Positions 1-11,861 of a stretch of DNA of 64,000 nucleotides are shown here, one piece after another (position 1 is the stretch's first letter; every line of letters begins with the position of its first letter). Both the position numbers and the translations under genes were made by a program. Under the pieces are notes generated by a model, which ran no database searches, was not told the origin of the DNA, and saw only the letters and a list, made by a program, of their open reading frames with translations. The stretch comes from Leguminivora glycinivorella (lineage: Eukaryota; Arthropoda; Insecta; Lepidoptera; Tortricidae): assembly GCF_023078275.1 (NCBI RefSeq), contig NC_062980.1:11674783-11738782 (forward strand). Reading direction: 5' to 3'.

Positions 1-227
1 TTTTAATTTTCTATTTTACCCCCCAAAAGTGGCCCCTCTAATTGAATTTTCTTAATTTAAATTGCATGTCCGTCTTTGGGTCACAGGTTTACATAATATG
101 TGTGCTAAATTTCAAGTTAATCGGTTCGGTAGTTTCGGAGAAAATTGGCTGTGACAACGGACAGACAGACACACGAGTGATCCTATAAGGGTTCCGTTTT
201 TCCTTTTTGAGGTACAGAACCCTAAAA
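1..227 (-). repeat. Interspersed lepidopteran repeat, AGGGTTCCGT-type end
   Basis: The right end carries an agggttccgt motif followed about 20 bases later by an inverted-looking cagaaccct end, after a run of cagacagacacac. This arrangement is a familiar end of a non-autonomous repeat in moth and butterfly genomes. A shorter copy lies on the opposite strand near 2093-2200, sharing the gtacctcaaaaaggaa segment, the ccgattaactt segment and the ttttggggggtaaaa segment. The left end is cut by the window edge. The class (DNA element or SINE-like) cannot be settled from this copy. Confidence 0.6.
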
Positions 228-722
228 ATAAACATTGTACTTTTCAACCGAGCTCATTTTAATCTCGAGAGATGGCAATCTATGCAGTGAGTACATATTC
301 CTATACATACTGGATTCTCTTGTCTTAAGACTCATAAATAAGACTGTCTCAAGCGGTTTCAAATAAATAGTATTACGAGTATATCCGTATAAACCTTGTT
401 GCAAATGACGTTTTCTTTGTGTGTATCCGTGTCAAACGTTGGAAAGAAAGTCCTTGCGAGTGGCATTGCGACGTGGGTGCATTGTCTCTATACTCGCACT
501 GCACGACTGACTTAGTGAAGATGGTGCAAGTTACGTGCGAGGCGAACTACAGTTACAATTATTACCATCACCAAACTATAAGAAAGCTCGGAACACTTGG
601 AGGCCTTGATCACTTTTTCTTTGTATATGACATTTATTTAATGTTATTTAATATAAGAAAGTTATAAAGTAAACGTATAAATTAAAATTTTAAGTATAAA
701 AAATAATAAAAAATAAAATATT
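228..722. other. Unassigned AT-rich DNA
   Basis: Two short open frames occur here (222-404 minus, 419-667 plus), with no domain, splice context or codon signal that supports them. No repeat was recognised. Confidence 0.5.
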
Positions 723-959
723 GGGGACACCTTACACAGATCAACTTAGTCCCAAACTAAGCAAAGCTTGTACTATGGGTGCTAAGCGACGATATACATA
801 CTTAAATAGATAAATACATACTTATATACATAGAAAACATCCATGACTCAGGAACAAATATCTGTGCTCATCACACAAATAAATGCCCTTACCGGGATTC
901 GAACCCAGGACCGCGGCTTAGCAGGCAGGGTCACTACCGACTGAGCCAGACCGGTCGTC
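723..959 (-). repeat. tRNA-derived SINE (full-length-looking)
   Basis: Read on the minus strand, the 5' end holds an RNA polymerase III A-box-like tggctcagtcgg and, about 35 bases on, a B box ggttcgaatcc, both in a tRNA-like head. An AT-rich body with ATACATA-type repeats follows, then a 3' end ggtgtccccaa running into A/T-rich sequence. This is a common lepidopteran SINE layout. A decayed relative of its body lies near 16530-16660. It was transcribed by Pol III and mobilised by a partner LINE in its active state; nothing here suggests a host function. Confidence 0.82.
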
Positions 960-1885
960 AAATGTCAAATATATCCAAAGGGAACCGCTTCAATAACGAC
1001 TTGCGTTGAAGTCCTTCGACGGTCCTCTGTGTCTTGTGTCCCAAAATCCTGTGGATCTTCTTATGACTTATTCTAAAAAATATTTTTAACTAAAGAGAAC
1101 ACCATTTTCTCAAAACAAACCTACACTGGTGACGTAGTAAGCATGAAAAATAGGACTAGGTTTTCGTCATTTACGACGTAGTAAACTACGTAAAGAAAAA
1201 GGTCCATCCTGAAAAAAAAATCCATTGAAATAGCTTTTATTTTTGACTTCAAATTATATTGACAGATTATTAAGGATTTGAACATTTTCTTTTGACTACG
1301 TCCAATTATTTACCCTTTTAGCCCTTTTCGTTTAAAGCCGCATCTTAATGCTAATGAAAATAAGGTTTAAAAGTCTTTGCAATAAAGTTTAATCAAAAAC
1401 TCCTACACGTGAAGGATAAGCCAGCCATATCTGTACTTAATCTTGCTTTTCGCTTTAAGTTTCATCTTCGTTCCATAGAAATAACACCAGGCAGCGAGGG
1501 GGTTTATTTATTCAAGCCCCAAGCCTGCATCACGTACCTACAATAAAATCACATTACACTTAAACTTTATAAATAATTTAACTATTGTACCTTGAAATGT
1601 TTATAACAGTGTCTCATAATAATAAGAAAATAAAAATTGTAAACCTCAATTCATGGCTCAAAGACAATGAATTACTTAAGTCATATTGTTTTAATTAGCT
1701 ACGGAACAATGTTTTTATTCCATCCTTTTTAGTTTCTAAATTGTTTGAAGGCAGTCCAGGTTTTTTTCATATTTTAATGTTTACTTTTCTTAGAATAAGC
1801 ATGTTCAGTGACCGTAAACGAGGAACTGAAAAATGTGCCCTCGACAAATGACAACCCGTTGAAAAACAGAACAGCGCTGGCTTTT
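960..1885. other. Unassigned AT-rich DNA
   Basis: No convincing reading frame or repeat boundary was seen. Short repeated acgtagtaa motifs occur near 1130-1190. Confidence 0.5.
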
Positions 1886-2010
1886 GGGGGCGTCCATTAA
1901 TCGCGTCATACGTTTTTGGCTTATTTTAGACCCCCTCCCCCATGGTGATCTTTGGTGATATTTTCAGGACCCCCTCCCCCCCTGGCCAATGTGACGTGTA
2001 ATTTTTTGGC
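1886..2010 (+). mobile_element. Short MITE with GC-box body, left end intact
   Basis: It begins with the 25-base end at 1886-1910 (gggggcgtccattaatcgcg, then tcata). The body has two CCCCCTCCCCC blocks around atggtgat and ggtgat motifs. The right end is a decayed gtgacgtgtaatttttt. The second copy at 4004-4120 has the same body in the same orientation, but there the right end is intact and the left end decayed. The element is non-autonomous, about 120-130 bp, and of a layout seen widely in Lepidoptera. Confidence 0.65.
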
Positions 2011-2092
2011 AACTTAAGTAGACTTTTTTCCAACCCACGAATCAATCAAATCTTGGCGCGAAATTCAAATTTTCTATGAGAATTAAACCTTT

Positions 2093-2200
2093 AAGGTTCC
2101 GTACCTCAAAAAGGAAACCACTGAACCGATTAACTTGTTTGGCACACATACATATGTAAACTTTTGGGGGGTAAAAGTGTAAATTAGAAATCAAAGTTTT
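2093..2200 (+). repeat. Internally deleted copy of the 1-227 repeat family
   Basis: It shares ggttccgtacctcaaaaagg, ccgattaactt and cttttggggggtaaaa with the reverse complement of 1-227, in the same order, but lacks the cagacaga block. Confidence 0.6.
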
Positions 2201-2241
2201 TTGAAATAGTTTTTTAGCGTGTTACATATCAAATGAAAGAG

Positions 2242-2574
2242 CGTTAATTGGGCCATTTTTTTTTTCAAAGTTGTCTACCCCATTTTTTTTTATTTGGATT
2301 TTTTTATGTGCTTTCCACTCAGAATCGCGGGCTCTTTCAATCCTAATAGGAGTAAAAAAGTGTCCCAAGGTTTTTCTCTATTCCGTTACCATTTTTTCAT
2401 ACATTTTGTATGGCGGTAACGGAATCGAACGAAAAATATGGAAATCTTGGGACATTTTTTTCTCCTATCACGATCAAAAGACCTCGCGATTCTGAATATG
2501 AATCGCGTAAAAAATACCCATGTTACAAAAAAAGTGGGGTGGACAACTTTGAAAAAAATGGCCCTTAATACGTA
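2242..2574. mobile_element. Foldback (long imperfect hairpin) MITE
   Basis: The left arm (gcgttaattgggccattttt onward) and the right arm (ending aaatggcccttaatacg) are imperfect reverse complements. Matching inner blocks are caaagttgtctacccc with ggggtggacaactttg, tgtcccaag with cttgggaca, and ccgttacc with ggtaacgg around a centre near 2405. The two small ORFs here (2271-2495 plus, 2386-2580 minus) are arms of the hairpin, not genes. Confidence 0.7.
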
Positions 2575-2893
2575 TTTCAAAGATATATGTTTTTAATAAT
2601 TTTCAGTCAAGTAGGTAATTTTCAAGCAATTTAAGAAAACAGGCAAAAATGACCATTCCCTTATCTCAGAAACTAATTAGCATAAAATTTTCAAAAAAAT
2701 ACCCGAGATAGCCTTTAATGTATAGATTACAAGAAAACCTATTAGAAATATATAGTCAAACCTAAATTGGACTTAAAAGAAAAAACTCAAATTACGAATT
2801 TCACTCACTGGGGCTGCAAGGAGTTACCAAATCTTTTGAAAGTGTTGAGTGCGTTTGAATATTACATGTACATTCATTTTTGTTTCGTCTTTT

Positions 2894-3436
2894 TAGGGTT
2901 CCGTAGTCAACTAGAAACCCTTATAGTTTCGCCATGTCTGTCTGTCCGTCCGTCCGTCCGTCCGCGGGTAATATCAGTGACCGTTAGCACTAGAAAGCTG
3001 AAATTTGGTACCAATATGTATATCAATCACGCCAATAAAGTGGTAAAATAAAAAGTGGAAAAAAATGTTTTGTTAGGGTACCCCCCCCCCCCCCCCCCCC
3101 CTACATGTAAAGTGGGGACTGTTTTTTTTTCATTCCAACCCCAACGTGTGATATATTGTTAGATAGGTATTTAAAAATGAATAAGGGTTTACTAAAATCG
3201 TTTTTTTGTAATATTAATATTTTCGGAGATAATCGCTCCTAAAGGAAAAAAAAGTGTCCCCCCCCCCTCTAACTTTTAAACCATATGTTTAAAAAATATG
3301 AAAAAATCACAAAAGTAGAACTTTATAAAGACTTTCTAAGAAAATTGTTTTGAACTTGATAGGTTAAGTAGTTTTTGAGAAAAACTACGGAACCCTACAC
3401 TGAGCGTGGCCCGACACGCTCTTCGCCGGTTTTTTT
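2894..3436 (+). repeat. Interspersed repeat with 13-base inverted ends
   Basis: It starts tagggttccgtag and has the reverse complement ctacggaacccta near 3385-3397, then tgagcgtggcccgacacgct and a ccggtttttt end. A gtctgtctgtccgtccg run follows the start. A 21-C homopolymer lies at 3081-3101. The class was not determined; the ends resemble those of non-autonomous elements common in Lepidoptera. Confidence 0.6.
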
Positions 3437-3477
3437 ATAAATTGTTCAAAATATCGATTATTTTATTTTCAAAAATG

Positions 3478-3566
3478 ACTTAGCGCCTCCAGAAGGCGCT
3501 TAAGCTCTTCTTGTGATGTAAGGAACCCTTGCAACACGAGTCCAACTCACACTTGGCCGGTTTTTA
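3478..3566 (+). repeat. Repeat fragment ending ttggccggttttt
   Basis: It has the ending acacgagtccaactcacac then ttggccggttttt, similar to the terminus of the preceding element, and a short hairpin gcgcctccagaaggcgc. Probably a 3' fragment of a related element. Confidence 0.35.
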
Positions 3567-3829
3567 AGTGTTATGGCTCTTCTATGATTCCGCCAACGTC
3601 AAGGTTTAGGAAGGCACGCGTTTTTTGAAGACAGTTGGCCGGTGAGCTCTACATTTGTCAAATTATAACCGACCGTCCGTGTACACGTGATGAGGGCAAA
3701 CTAAAAAAATCTTTGAGAATTAAAAATAACTGACTGTGCACACAGCTCTTTTATTCTCACTTGATGGTCTCATCGGAAGATCAGCGTTGGAAGTCACCAG
3801 CAACACGCTGAGATGAGGCCATTTCGTGG

Positions 3830-3912
3830 CACTTCATTCCTTTCTGTTTGTGTTGTAATGTGCAATTAATCTTGACTGTGTTCACGAATAAATTATATTC
3901 TATTCTATTTTG
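3830..3912 (+). repeat. LINE-type 3' tail with TTCTA repeats
   Basis: Sequence ending cacgaataaattatattc followed by ttctattcta-like repeats resembles the short tandem tail at the 3' end of a non-LTR retrotransposon. No coding part is present. Confidence 0.35.
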
Positions 3913-4003
3913 TTCTCTTTGCACTGCACAACTCAAGTTCTGACTGTAAAAGTTGATATAAAAATAGCTCAGAAATATGATTTTTTCTTTACGTTAGTGT
4001 AAC

Positions 4004-4120
4004 AAAAAAAAATACACGTGATATGTTCCTAACCCCCCCACCCCCCATGGTGATATTAGGTGATTTTTTCATGACCCCCTCCCCCCCCTATGCAGTATGA
4101 CGCGATTAATGGACGCCCCC
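4004..4120 (+). mobile_element. Second copy of the GC-box MITE, right end intact
   Basis: The body ccccatggtgat...ggtgat...gaccccctcccccc matches 1886-2010 in the same orientation. The right end at 4096-4120 is the exact reverse complement, over 25 bases, of 1886-1910. Confidence 0.65.
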
Positions 4121-4641
4121 TTTGCTGTGGTATAAAAAGACTTTAATTATTGTTGTTCGGCCAGCAAAAGGAATAACGTAGGATCTAAAACCGATTTGTC
4201 ATCCCTCCGTCAGAGTGAGCCGGGGACGCCAAGTGCAGTACCATGTCGAGTGTGACTCATTAGACAATCGATCCTGGCCTCAGTCTATTTCCAAACACGC
4301 GACTGAAATAACAGCCACTTTAGACGCTCACAGGACCCGTATTAACGCGTCCCCGAAATTGAGTGCATTGTCATTATTAAGTGACTCATTTCTCGCGCCT
4401 GGATCGTTCGTACAATTGGATGAATTTGGCTTATAGGTTGACTGGCCGTCAGTGAAATAACATGTGACCTCACGTCACTTCTATTCTGATATTTTCATGA
4501 AATTCTAACTGATATATGTTACAATATTACAAGGTAAGCCAATACGCCACAAAAACTTTGATGACCTCCATGGCACTGTTTGATTAGTCTGTAATAAATA
4601 TATAGACTCTAAGTATTATATAAATATTGCTGTACAGTGTG

Positions 4642-4712
4642 CGTACCCAAATGCACAAATGCGGTGGCATTTCGCATCGCAGAAATGCCATTCGGTTAAC
4701 GGGGCCAGTTAC
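4642..4712 (-). mobile_element. Remnant of the gtagccgaatggca palindromic MITE
   Basis: The right part agaaatgccattcgg...ggggcca matches the reverse complement of the start of the better copy at 50876-51019. The left part is decayed. A 28-base direct repeat (cacttaatatttaaaaacac onward) follows at 4722-4788. Confidence 0.5.
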
Positions 4713-4721
4713 TAATCAAAG

Positions 4722-4788
4722 TCACTTAATATTTAAAAACACTTTGTTTTCAAAAAATCACTTAATATTTAAAAACACTTTGTTTTAA
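4722..4788 (+). repeat. Short tandem duplication, 2 copies
   Basis: Two copies of a 28-base sequence beginning cacttaatatttaaaaacac are separated by about 10 bases. Confidence 0.85.
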
Positions 4789-6884
4789 TCGTGTGTGATA
4801 AGATGGTATACTGTTTTTGTACGCCTTAAAAGTACACAGAAATGTTCCATCTTACTAAGCTCATTCTACCAACATGACGCACTACATTACCTTTTTCCAC
4901 CAGTAACGATAAGGTCACTGGCGGCTGCTGACTCATCCACTAACTGCACGTAATTACACTCCCGAGGTAGATAAGGTCCTATAAAATCATACTAGTACGA
5001 GTATATACTATAAAGGGAAAACTTTACCAGTTAGAATCACTGCGAGCACATCTGAGAACTTCTTTAGAAACCTGGGGCTTTTATCTATTCATGCTTGTTG
5101 TGATAAATTGTGTAAAAATATAACTTTGACACTATTGCACCGCGTCGCATAACGAATATAAATTGTGGGATGCGCAGTGGAAGTATTTTAACCGCGCCTA
5201 CGAAGAAAATGCTGGAATAGCTTCATTCAAGTTTTTCAAGTTCCTCTTCTAAGTTCTCGGTTGTAGAGTCCTCGCCGTGTGACGCTTTGTCCGCGCACAA
5301 TGGCCGCATGTGTAGGATTGTGCAGAATGGCCAGCTCATTGTATCAGGGATATTTGTCAGAGGTACCTCGGAACCACAGTATAAGGATAAATCAGTAGTT
5401 AATCTCCGGCAGCGGCGACGCGGTCGTTACTACTGCGCAAGGTCACGCAGGGTTGTACCTGTGCTACTGTCCTACTCGTAGTAACTGTGTATGGCGCTAT
5501 GCTAGTACCAACGCTCTTTCTACCTTTTTATTTAATAAAGATTCAAGTACGTGTTTGTTTCTTAAATACTGACGAAATCGTATTTACATAAAATGTTTGA
5601 ATAGATGTTTGCACAATATTTAAGTAAGTACCAAACTTTCGAGTATGATAGATCGCAGCATCTACCTAAATGTCGTTACAGATAAATCCTTATTGATTTT
5701 AATGTGTCATTCTAGCTTTAAATCTCACTTTTACGCCATTTACGTAAGCAATAATGTACCTAACACTGCAAAAAATATAACAACCACTTACTTTTCTGGG
5801 TGTCTAGGAATTCTAAAGAACATTCTGACATTTCCGCATTTTGAGAACTGTTCTCCATACACCCATAAACACTACAGTAACGAAAATATGTCTTCGGTGC
5901 TGACGTCATTTTCTCCCGAACTCAACACGTCAACACAGCGCGCGAACGCGGCCCCGACTATCCAGCCCAATACTTACCAGTTTCGCATGTATTCGGTGCA
6001 TATGGAGAGTAGTTTTCGACACACCGCGCGGAGTGAAGTTTGTTAGAAGAGTTATTACTGCTTTATACTGTGTCGGAACGTACTCGACGGCCTGCAATGC
6101 ATCCAGCATTCGTTCCTTCTTTGAAAGGGTATTTGCAACTCAAATTGCCCGCAGATCTTTACCAATTCATATTGGCTGGCATTAGATGAGTAGTTCGGCT
6201 GTGACTTTTCAATATTCACTCATTGTGTGGAGTAAACGGAATGTCTTAATGTATGTACAGTGGAATGTATTTGTATTGTACGTATTTAGCTGCTATTGCT
6301 TGTTAAACATTTTATACTATGCGTTGTAATAAGAATTAGAAAACATTTTCTTTCACGCCGTTTCCCGATTTTATACGTAATGGTATATTCCTATTTTTAA
6401 TTGTGACTGATTTTAAACATATTTCGCATAAACAGCCTATATAAATTATCTGATCTATGCATCTGAAACTCTGACGAGATAAAATTTCATAGATAGAATT
6501 ATGGTTGCAAACCTGAACCTGGCGGCGCGAGATAAGCTTTCCACGAGAATGCGACTTACTAAATATGTAAGCGATAAATATTTATCGATGCAAGTCTGCA
6601 TTCTTTCTCTCTGAATCTATAGGCAGAACATGATAACAGCTATATATTTTCGAAATTATTAAATATTAACGAATAAGTATTATAATTACAATAATGATAT
6701 GAGTGTAAGTTGGATAGGCCTGTCGATTTTCGCACGTTTACATATGTGCTTTTTACCACTATGAAGACACATAGTGTTATAATAACGTTATTTTCGGTAC
6801 ATGTCGTACTATTTTCCCGCACTAGAACGCAAAGAAGTAGGTATGTACTATAAAATAACCTTCTTGTTATGTCGAAACTTCAAA
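4789..6884. other. No gene supported; GC-richer patches at 5200-5480 and 5880-6050
   Basis: The frame at 5645-6046 is 133 codons but has no recognisable domain and is AT-rich in its first half. The 5880-6050 patch carries a tgacgtca CRE-like site and a CCAAT motif and could be regulatory. No repeat boundaries were recognised. Confidence 0.35.
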
Positions 6885-7047
6885 ATGCCATATATCGTCA
6901 CTACTTTTAAAAAAACTTGTATCTTCGTCTGTCAATGAAAAGAAAATTGTAGTAAGTATGTATGGAATGCATATAGACTTACTGCGTTTTAACTTTGAGG
7001 AACAGCGTGAGATACGAGATTTTTAAAAGTAGTGACGATATGTACCT
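6885..7047. mobile_element. Short inverted-repeat element
   Basis: The left arm catatatcgtcactactttt and the right arm aaaagtagtgacgatatg are reverse complements. The next inner blocks (cttgtatct with agatacgag) also pair loosely. Total length is about 160 bp, typical of a MITE. No target duplication was resolved. Confidence 0.55.
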
Positions 7048-8458
7048 ACTGAAAAATATACTATTGTGTGTGGGAATAACCAATAGCCAGGCTATAATAT
7101 TTCAAGAACAACCTTTTTAAAAACAATGACAAGTACTTATCTATGTTAATATAATGTATGACTTATTACGTTAAATGTATGTAAATTCTCGGAAATAATT
7201 TACAGTTCAACTGATTCTGACGCACTGTTTTGTGACGTGTTCTTAAACCATTTGGCAATGCAACGCTATTGAATGCTAATAATGTATTGATAAATAATTG
7301 GGTGGTCTTCAAAATGTACTGCATTGTCATAACGATGTGTTGAGTATAGCGGTAAATTTTGATGTTCTCGATATGGAATAGCGAAGCCTTCTAGGCACCC
7401 ACAATATGTAGTTACCGTGAAAATGGTATATTAGTATTAAATCTCTATAAAAATTCTTAGACTTATAAAAGCTTTCAAAACTTGATTTTTGACTTTTTAA
7501 TATATTTTTATTTAACACCAATAATAAACGTTTATATGCCCGGGCATAACCAGGTGTACGAGGAGATTTAAAAAAAATATATTAAGTATAAATGGGCTTA
7601 TTCTTGGCCACAGACAAGCCAAAGGCAAAAGACGTGGCCTACGATGGAGTGAGCTCGCCCAGTAGATGCCTGTTCTCCCTAGATTTGAAGGTTAATTTAA
7701 GCAATGCAATGGACACATGGTAGGTACCAAGTCCTAAATACCGACTAACTTTAAATAGTCTAATTAACGTTCTAAAACACAAGCAAGAGCAAAAAATCCC
7801 CGTTTTTAAATCAACGCACAACTGACTAAGATTTACATCGCAAGCTCTGTAAATATCTTAAATATCTTAACAAAGTATCGCGGGCATAATGAATAGATAG
7901 ACGGGCCAGATATGACGGATAAAGTAGGTCTGGAAGGGAGGGCCGATCGAGTATTGGCCCTTGAGACAAGCGCCCTGCATCCGAGAGCCTCAATACCGCT
8001 TTGTACTAACCAACCTCTTTCGAATACCTAGCCTTTGAGCGATATGCGAAGAATGGGTCCGGGTTACACTGAAAACTATAGTTACGCATACGTGCACAAA
8101 CCACTGATCTATATATTTATTTACCAAGATATACACAGCATTTTTCAGTAGCTTTGAACTAAAAAGGTAAATACTACCTTTTATGGCTAAAGACATCGAT
8201 TATATATTTTTTCTTTCTTGTTTTAGAAAGATGAATAACCTTTGGTATGACCACCGAAATACGTTTTATATGAAGTGGACTGACGAAACAAAGCTTTTTA
8301 GGTTTCGCATTACGGATAAATGACATGTAAGTAAATACGAGTATGTTACAAAAATATCCAAGTAATCAAAGTGAATGCAATTAAATTGTTTCAAATTATG
8401 ATTGACGAACAAAATGATTCCAAAAATACGATATTCTCCCGCCGGCTTCATTTCGTAT
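7048..8458. other. Unassigned AT-rich DNA
   Basis: No recognisable gene or repeat. The small minus-strand frames at 7327-7521, 7639-7821 and 7990-8196 have no supporting features. Confidence 0.45.
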
Positions 8459-10290
8459 ATGGATGGTGATAAGCAATAATGTGTCAACCCACAAAAACTA
8501 AAAAAATGAGATTTTAATGCCATGTTATAGCTGGATTTTTAAACTTCTATTTCCAAAAATGACCTTTTCATTTTGAAAATTTTCACTATCCCAAAAGTAA
8601 AAAAATAGGTTAACACAAATCCTTTATCGTGTGTTGCCTGTTTTGCATGAATGTGTCAAGAACCTTAACTTATTATAGTAATTGGCAGAAGACATATTTA
8701 AATTACAATAATGTGTTATGAGGGTTGACTCAACGATTTTTTTACACTTGACTCATTCTTGCAAAACGCAAAAAATGACATAGTTACCCACTATGAGACT
8801 TGAATGATTATTGCAAAATGATATTTTATTCGTTGTTTTATGCTACGACCCGTGTTATAAAACATAAGTCATTATTGTTAAATTATATTCGGGTCATAAA
8901 TTGTTCGTTTTTGGTGTAAGTACCATGACACTATATTGTATAAAATATAACTGTTCATATTAATTTATGTTTGAATAAGTTATGACTTAGTCCATTAGTA
9001 TATTTTTGCACATGAATGGTAAATTCAGTACGAAATTGAACATTTTAAGTCATGAATATACATATTCGTTATTATAATTTGCAAACATTTTTTACAAGTA
9101 CGTGTTTATATAAAAATCTAATATAAGCTACTATTTTTTTTATAATTACTAATTACATTAAGACACATAAGACGTGTTAATGTATGCATAAAAATATTGT
9201 TTGATTTTTGAATACTTAGTATACTTACTGAATGGTAGTTTATTATTTTGTTAAAGATATTTTATGTTTTGTTCTTGTACAAGTCATGAGTTATTCATAA
9301 TTTAAATGACTTAGTCTATTTATTAGCGTAAAAAAATATTTTGTTGTATATTTTAGATAAGTAGTTTATTTTTTTTAAAGATGATTATTTGGTTTTTGTA
9401 ACGATTTTTTGTTGAAAAAACACAGATAATTTAAATATGTGTCTAGAAATGATCATTACTCTAATAGTTAATTTATAGTATTTTATTCAACAGGCGTTTA
9501 AAGGAGGTCAAGAAATATGAGTGGCGTACTTTCCACGAGTATTTTGGAGTCAGTTAAACACCATTGCATACAATACTTTTACAACGACCATGCACTTAGT
9601 TTTTAATAGTTTTTTTTTAATAATTCTCGCGAAATTCACACTGTTTCCTGTATTGCAAAGGTTTGCACTGTCAGCTCAGCTGCCCAAAGTCTTCCCGCGC
9701 ACGCACGCAGTATCGTTAATACAATGCGTTGCCATGATTACAGAACCAAACAATGCGTTTTCAGTTTTTTCGATACGCACAATCCTGTAAATGACGAATA
9801 ACAGTTCGGGAGTAGAAAAATCATTAAAAGGTTTGATTAATAAATAATGTATTGATTCCTACATACCTAATAACATAAGTGACCATGACTGATATGTTAC
9901 TTAACACTTATAAAGTTAAAAATATGCATAGGTAGAGTATTTTACAACAACAATTTATGTGCTTTAACATGTTTATTTAAGACTCATAGATATTTTTAAA
10001 CAATTAGCAAAAGTGGGTTAAGTATCATAACACAGTCTTGAAAAAGTTTGACGTCGTCGAACAATTCGCAATAAAAGAAAAGGGCATTATTTCGTCAAAT
10101 TGAAGTTTGTTTTGAAATTAAGCTACAATAATCACTACTACTGAACGTATTATAGCTGAAAAACACAACAATCTATATAAAAACAATTTTTTTTAAGAGA
10201 AACACAAAAAAATGAGAAAAAATCTTTAGACGCCATTTTCTCAAAATGGTTGGCGTGTGGGTTGACACATTGTTGCTTATCAGCATCCAT
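8459..10290. mobile_element. Block bounded by 35-base inverted repeats
   Basis: The ends 8459-8493 and 10256-10290 are reverse complements at 33 of 35 positions (core gtgtcaacccaca preceded by a gataagcaa-like block). The interior is very AT-rich, with scattered gacttagtc and tcatga motifs and no transposase-like frame. Frame 9521-9790 is not recognisable. It may be a non-autonomous DNA element, or two separate short repeats facing each other. Confidence 0.4.
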
Positions 10291-10959
10291 ATTTACAAGT
10301 CTATTTTCTGCTCTGCTTTTGCAGAATAATTCTGTGGGTAAAATGAGATTAATCATCACTTATTTAAAATGCTGGCATTTTGATACGATTCATTTATTTA
10401 TAAAACATTCTATTTGGATTTGAATATAAATTTGTAAATAACATTTAGAGTTATGAAGTACTAAACTCTGAATACTTTAGTAGTATTTAAACATTCCTGC
10501 AGGAGTTGCACACAATCAAAGACATAAATTGATGTAATGAAATCTAGTGTGTTTCATAGCTTTTAAAATTCTAAACACAGTCCAATTAGCGCAGAGTTTA
10601 AGTGAAGTAAAGCCATCAACAAAGAAGCGAGTTTGGATCACCACAGAACTAAGATATTGTAACAGACCGACATCTACAGTCAATTACTTAACGTTTTAAT
10701 TCAGTTAGATAATTTAACTTTTCAATATTGAATTTCGCGCGTTATCTTGGGATTGTAGACGTGACGCTCAATTGAACGCCATCTATGAATGGTGTAGGGA
10801 ACTATTAGGTCGATTCGTTTTGATTCATTGATTGCTACCCTGCGGACTTAACGTAAACATTTAAAATAAATTATTTAATCTAATCTTTGTTCAACAAAAT
10901 AATTAATGATCTTCTATTTTACTGACTTTCTTATTAAAGTTATGCCGGGAGGTCGATTC
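10291..10959. other. Unassigned AT-rich DNA
   Basis: No supported gene. A ggcgtgtgg-type end of the preceding block is the last recognisable structure. Confidence 0.4.
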
Positions 10960-11861
10960 AATTGCGCGGGAAACTATAACCACCAATCTTATGTTAGCAT
11001 TGAAGATATTGACCAATCAGGACACGGTATTTTGATAAGACCGATGAGGGATTGGTGAAAACAAGAGGGGGAAGCGGATGTAAGACCGAGTGAGGGATCG
11101 TTAAGGGAGAAGGCATAAAACAAAGGGAAAGGAGATTTTAGGGGCTTTTTCCGTCGGCAGAGCGTCGAGACAGTAGGAAATTCTGTGAGTGTTAGTTTGT
11201 AAGGAAAACGTGTAATAAGCTTGTTCACAGATACGAGGTCTAGCATCCGCCATCAGAAGATTGAAAGGATGAAGAAAACCAACGGCTGTGACGGGCGAGA
11301 CATTGCATGCGGCATGTCGTGGCAAGCTGAGCGTTGGCGCGAAAGACAGCATCATGCCGCCATGAGGTTTCAAAAGAGCTACGTTTCACTGGTTCCGGGG
11401 TTACTGTGAGTGTTCAGGTTCCTTATCTATTTCCTTTACAGCACACCATCTGTCAGATCTGGGTCACTGTTGAATAGTCTGCAGCCATGTCGGTTGAAAT
11501 GTAAGTTACATAGTTAACTATGGGCGTAAATATCTACGTGCTACCTATTATCTTCGTGAGGAATTCCAAAGACAGCGTGACTATCGAGGCAGCTTCCACA
11601 ACGACTACTTATCATTAGCGTCATGATTACTGTGAGTATTCAGTATTCTTAAACCTGAAGGCATGCTGACCGAGACGCGTCATATAGTCCTAACATGGGC
11701 GTGAGTATCTAATTGCTATCGCCTTGTGAGGGAGACTAGGACAGAGCTTGTGTCAAAGATGGACGGCACATGGAGGGGGCTTCTACATTCATGTGGGCGA
11801 GTGGAGCCACGTAAGTCTACCTACCACGAGGTGGACGTGACATTGGATAACACTGGCATGG
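10960..11861 (+). other. GC-richer region with exon-like splice signals
   Basis: Several strong donor-like sites occur: GTGAGT near 11184, 11407 and 11632, GTAAGT near 11501 and 11812. Acceptor-like sites are ttgttcacag ending at 11230 and tttcctttacag ending near 11440. The stretch 11231-11406 is open in one frame from acceptor to donor (62 residues from its first Met to a stop just past the donor), rich in charged residues, with no recognised domain. Parts near 11400-11560 and 11625-11760 look like diverged copies of each other (ttactgtgagt, atgggcgt, gaggga/gaggaa), so some signals are duplicated. It could be a non-coding transcript, a decayed gene, or chance. Confidence 0.3.

Noticed and set aside
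1886..4120. A single 2.2-kb transposon with 25-base ends
   Set aside because: Each end has its own complete MITE body in the same orientation, so two MITEs (perhaps acting as a composite) explain it better; kept as a hypothesis only.
5645..6046. 133-codon plus-strand frame
   Set aside because: No recognised motif, AT-driven composition in the first half, no splice or promoter context; chance frame most likely.
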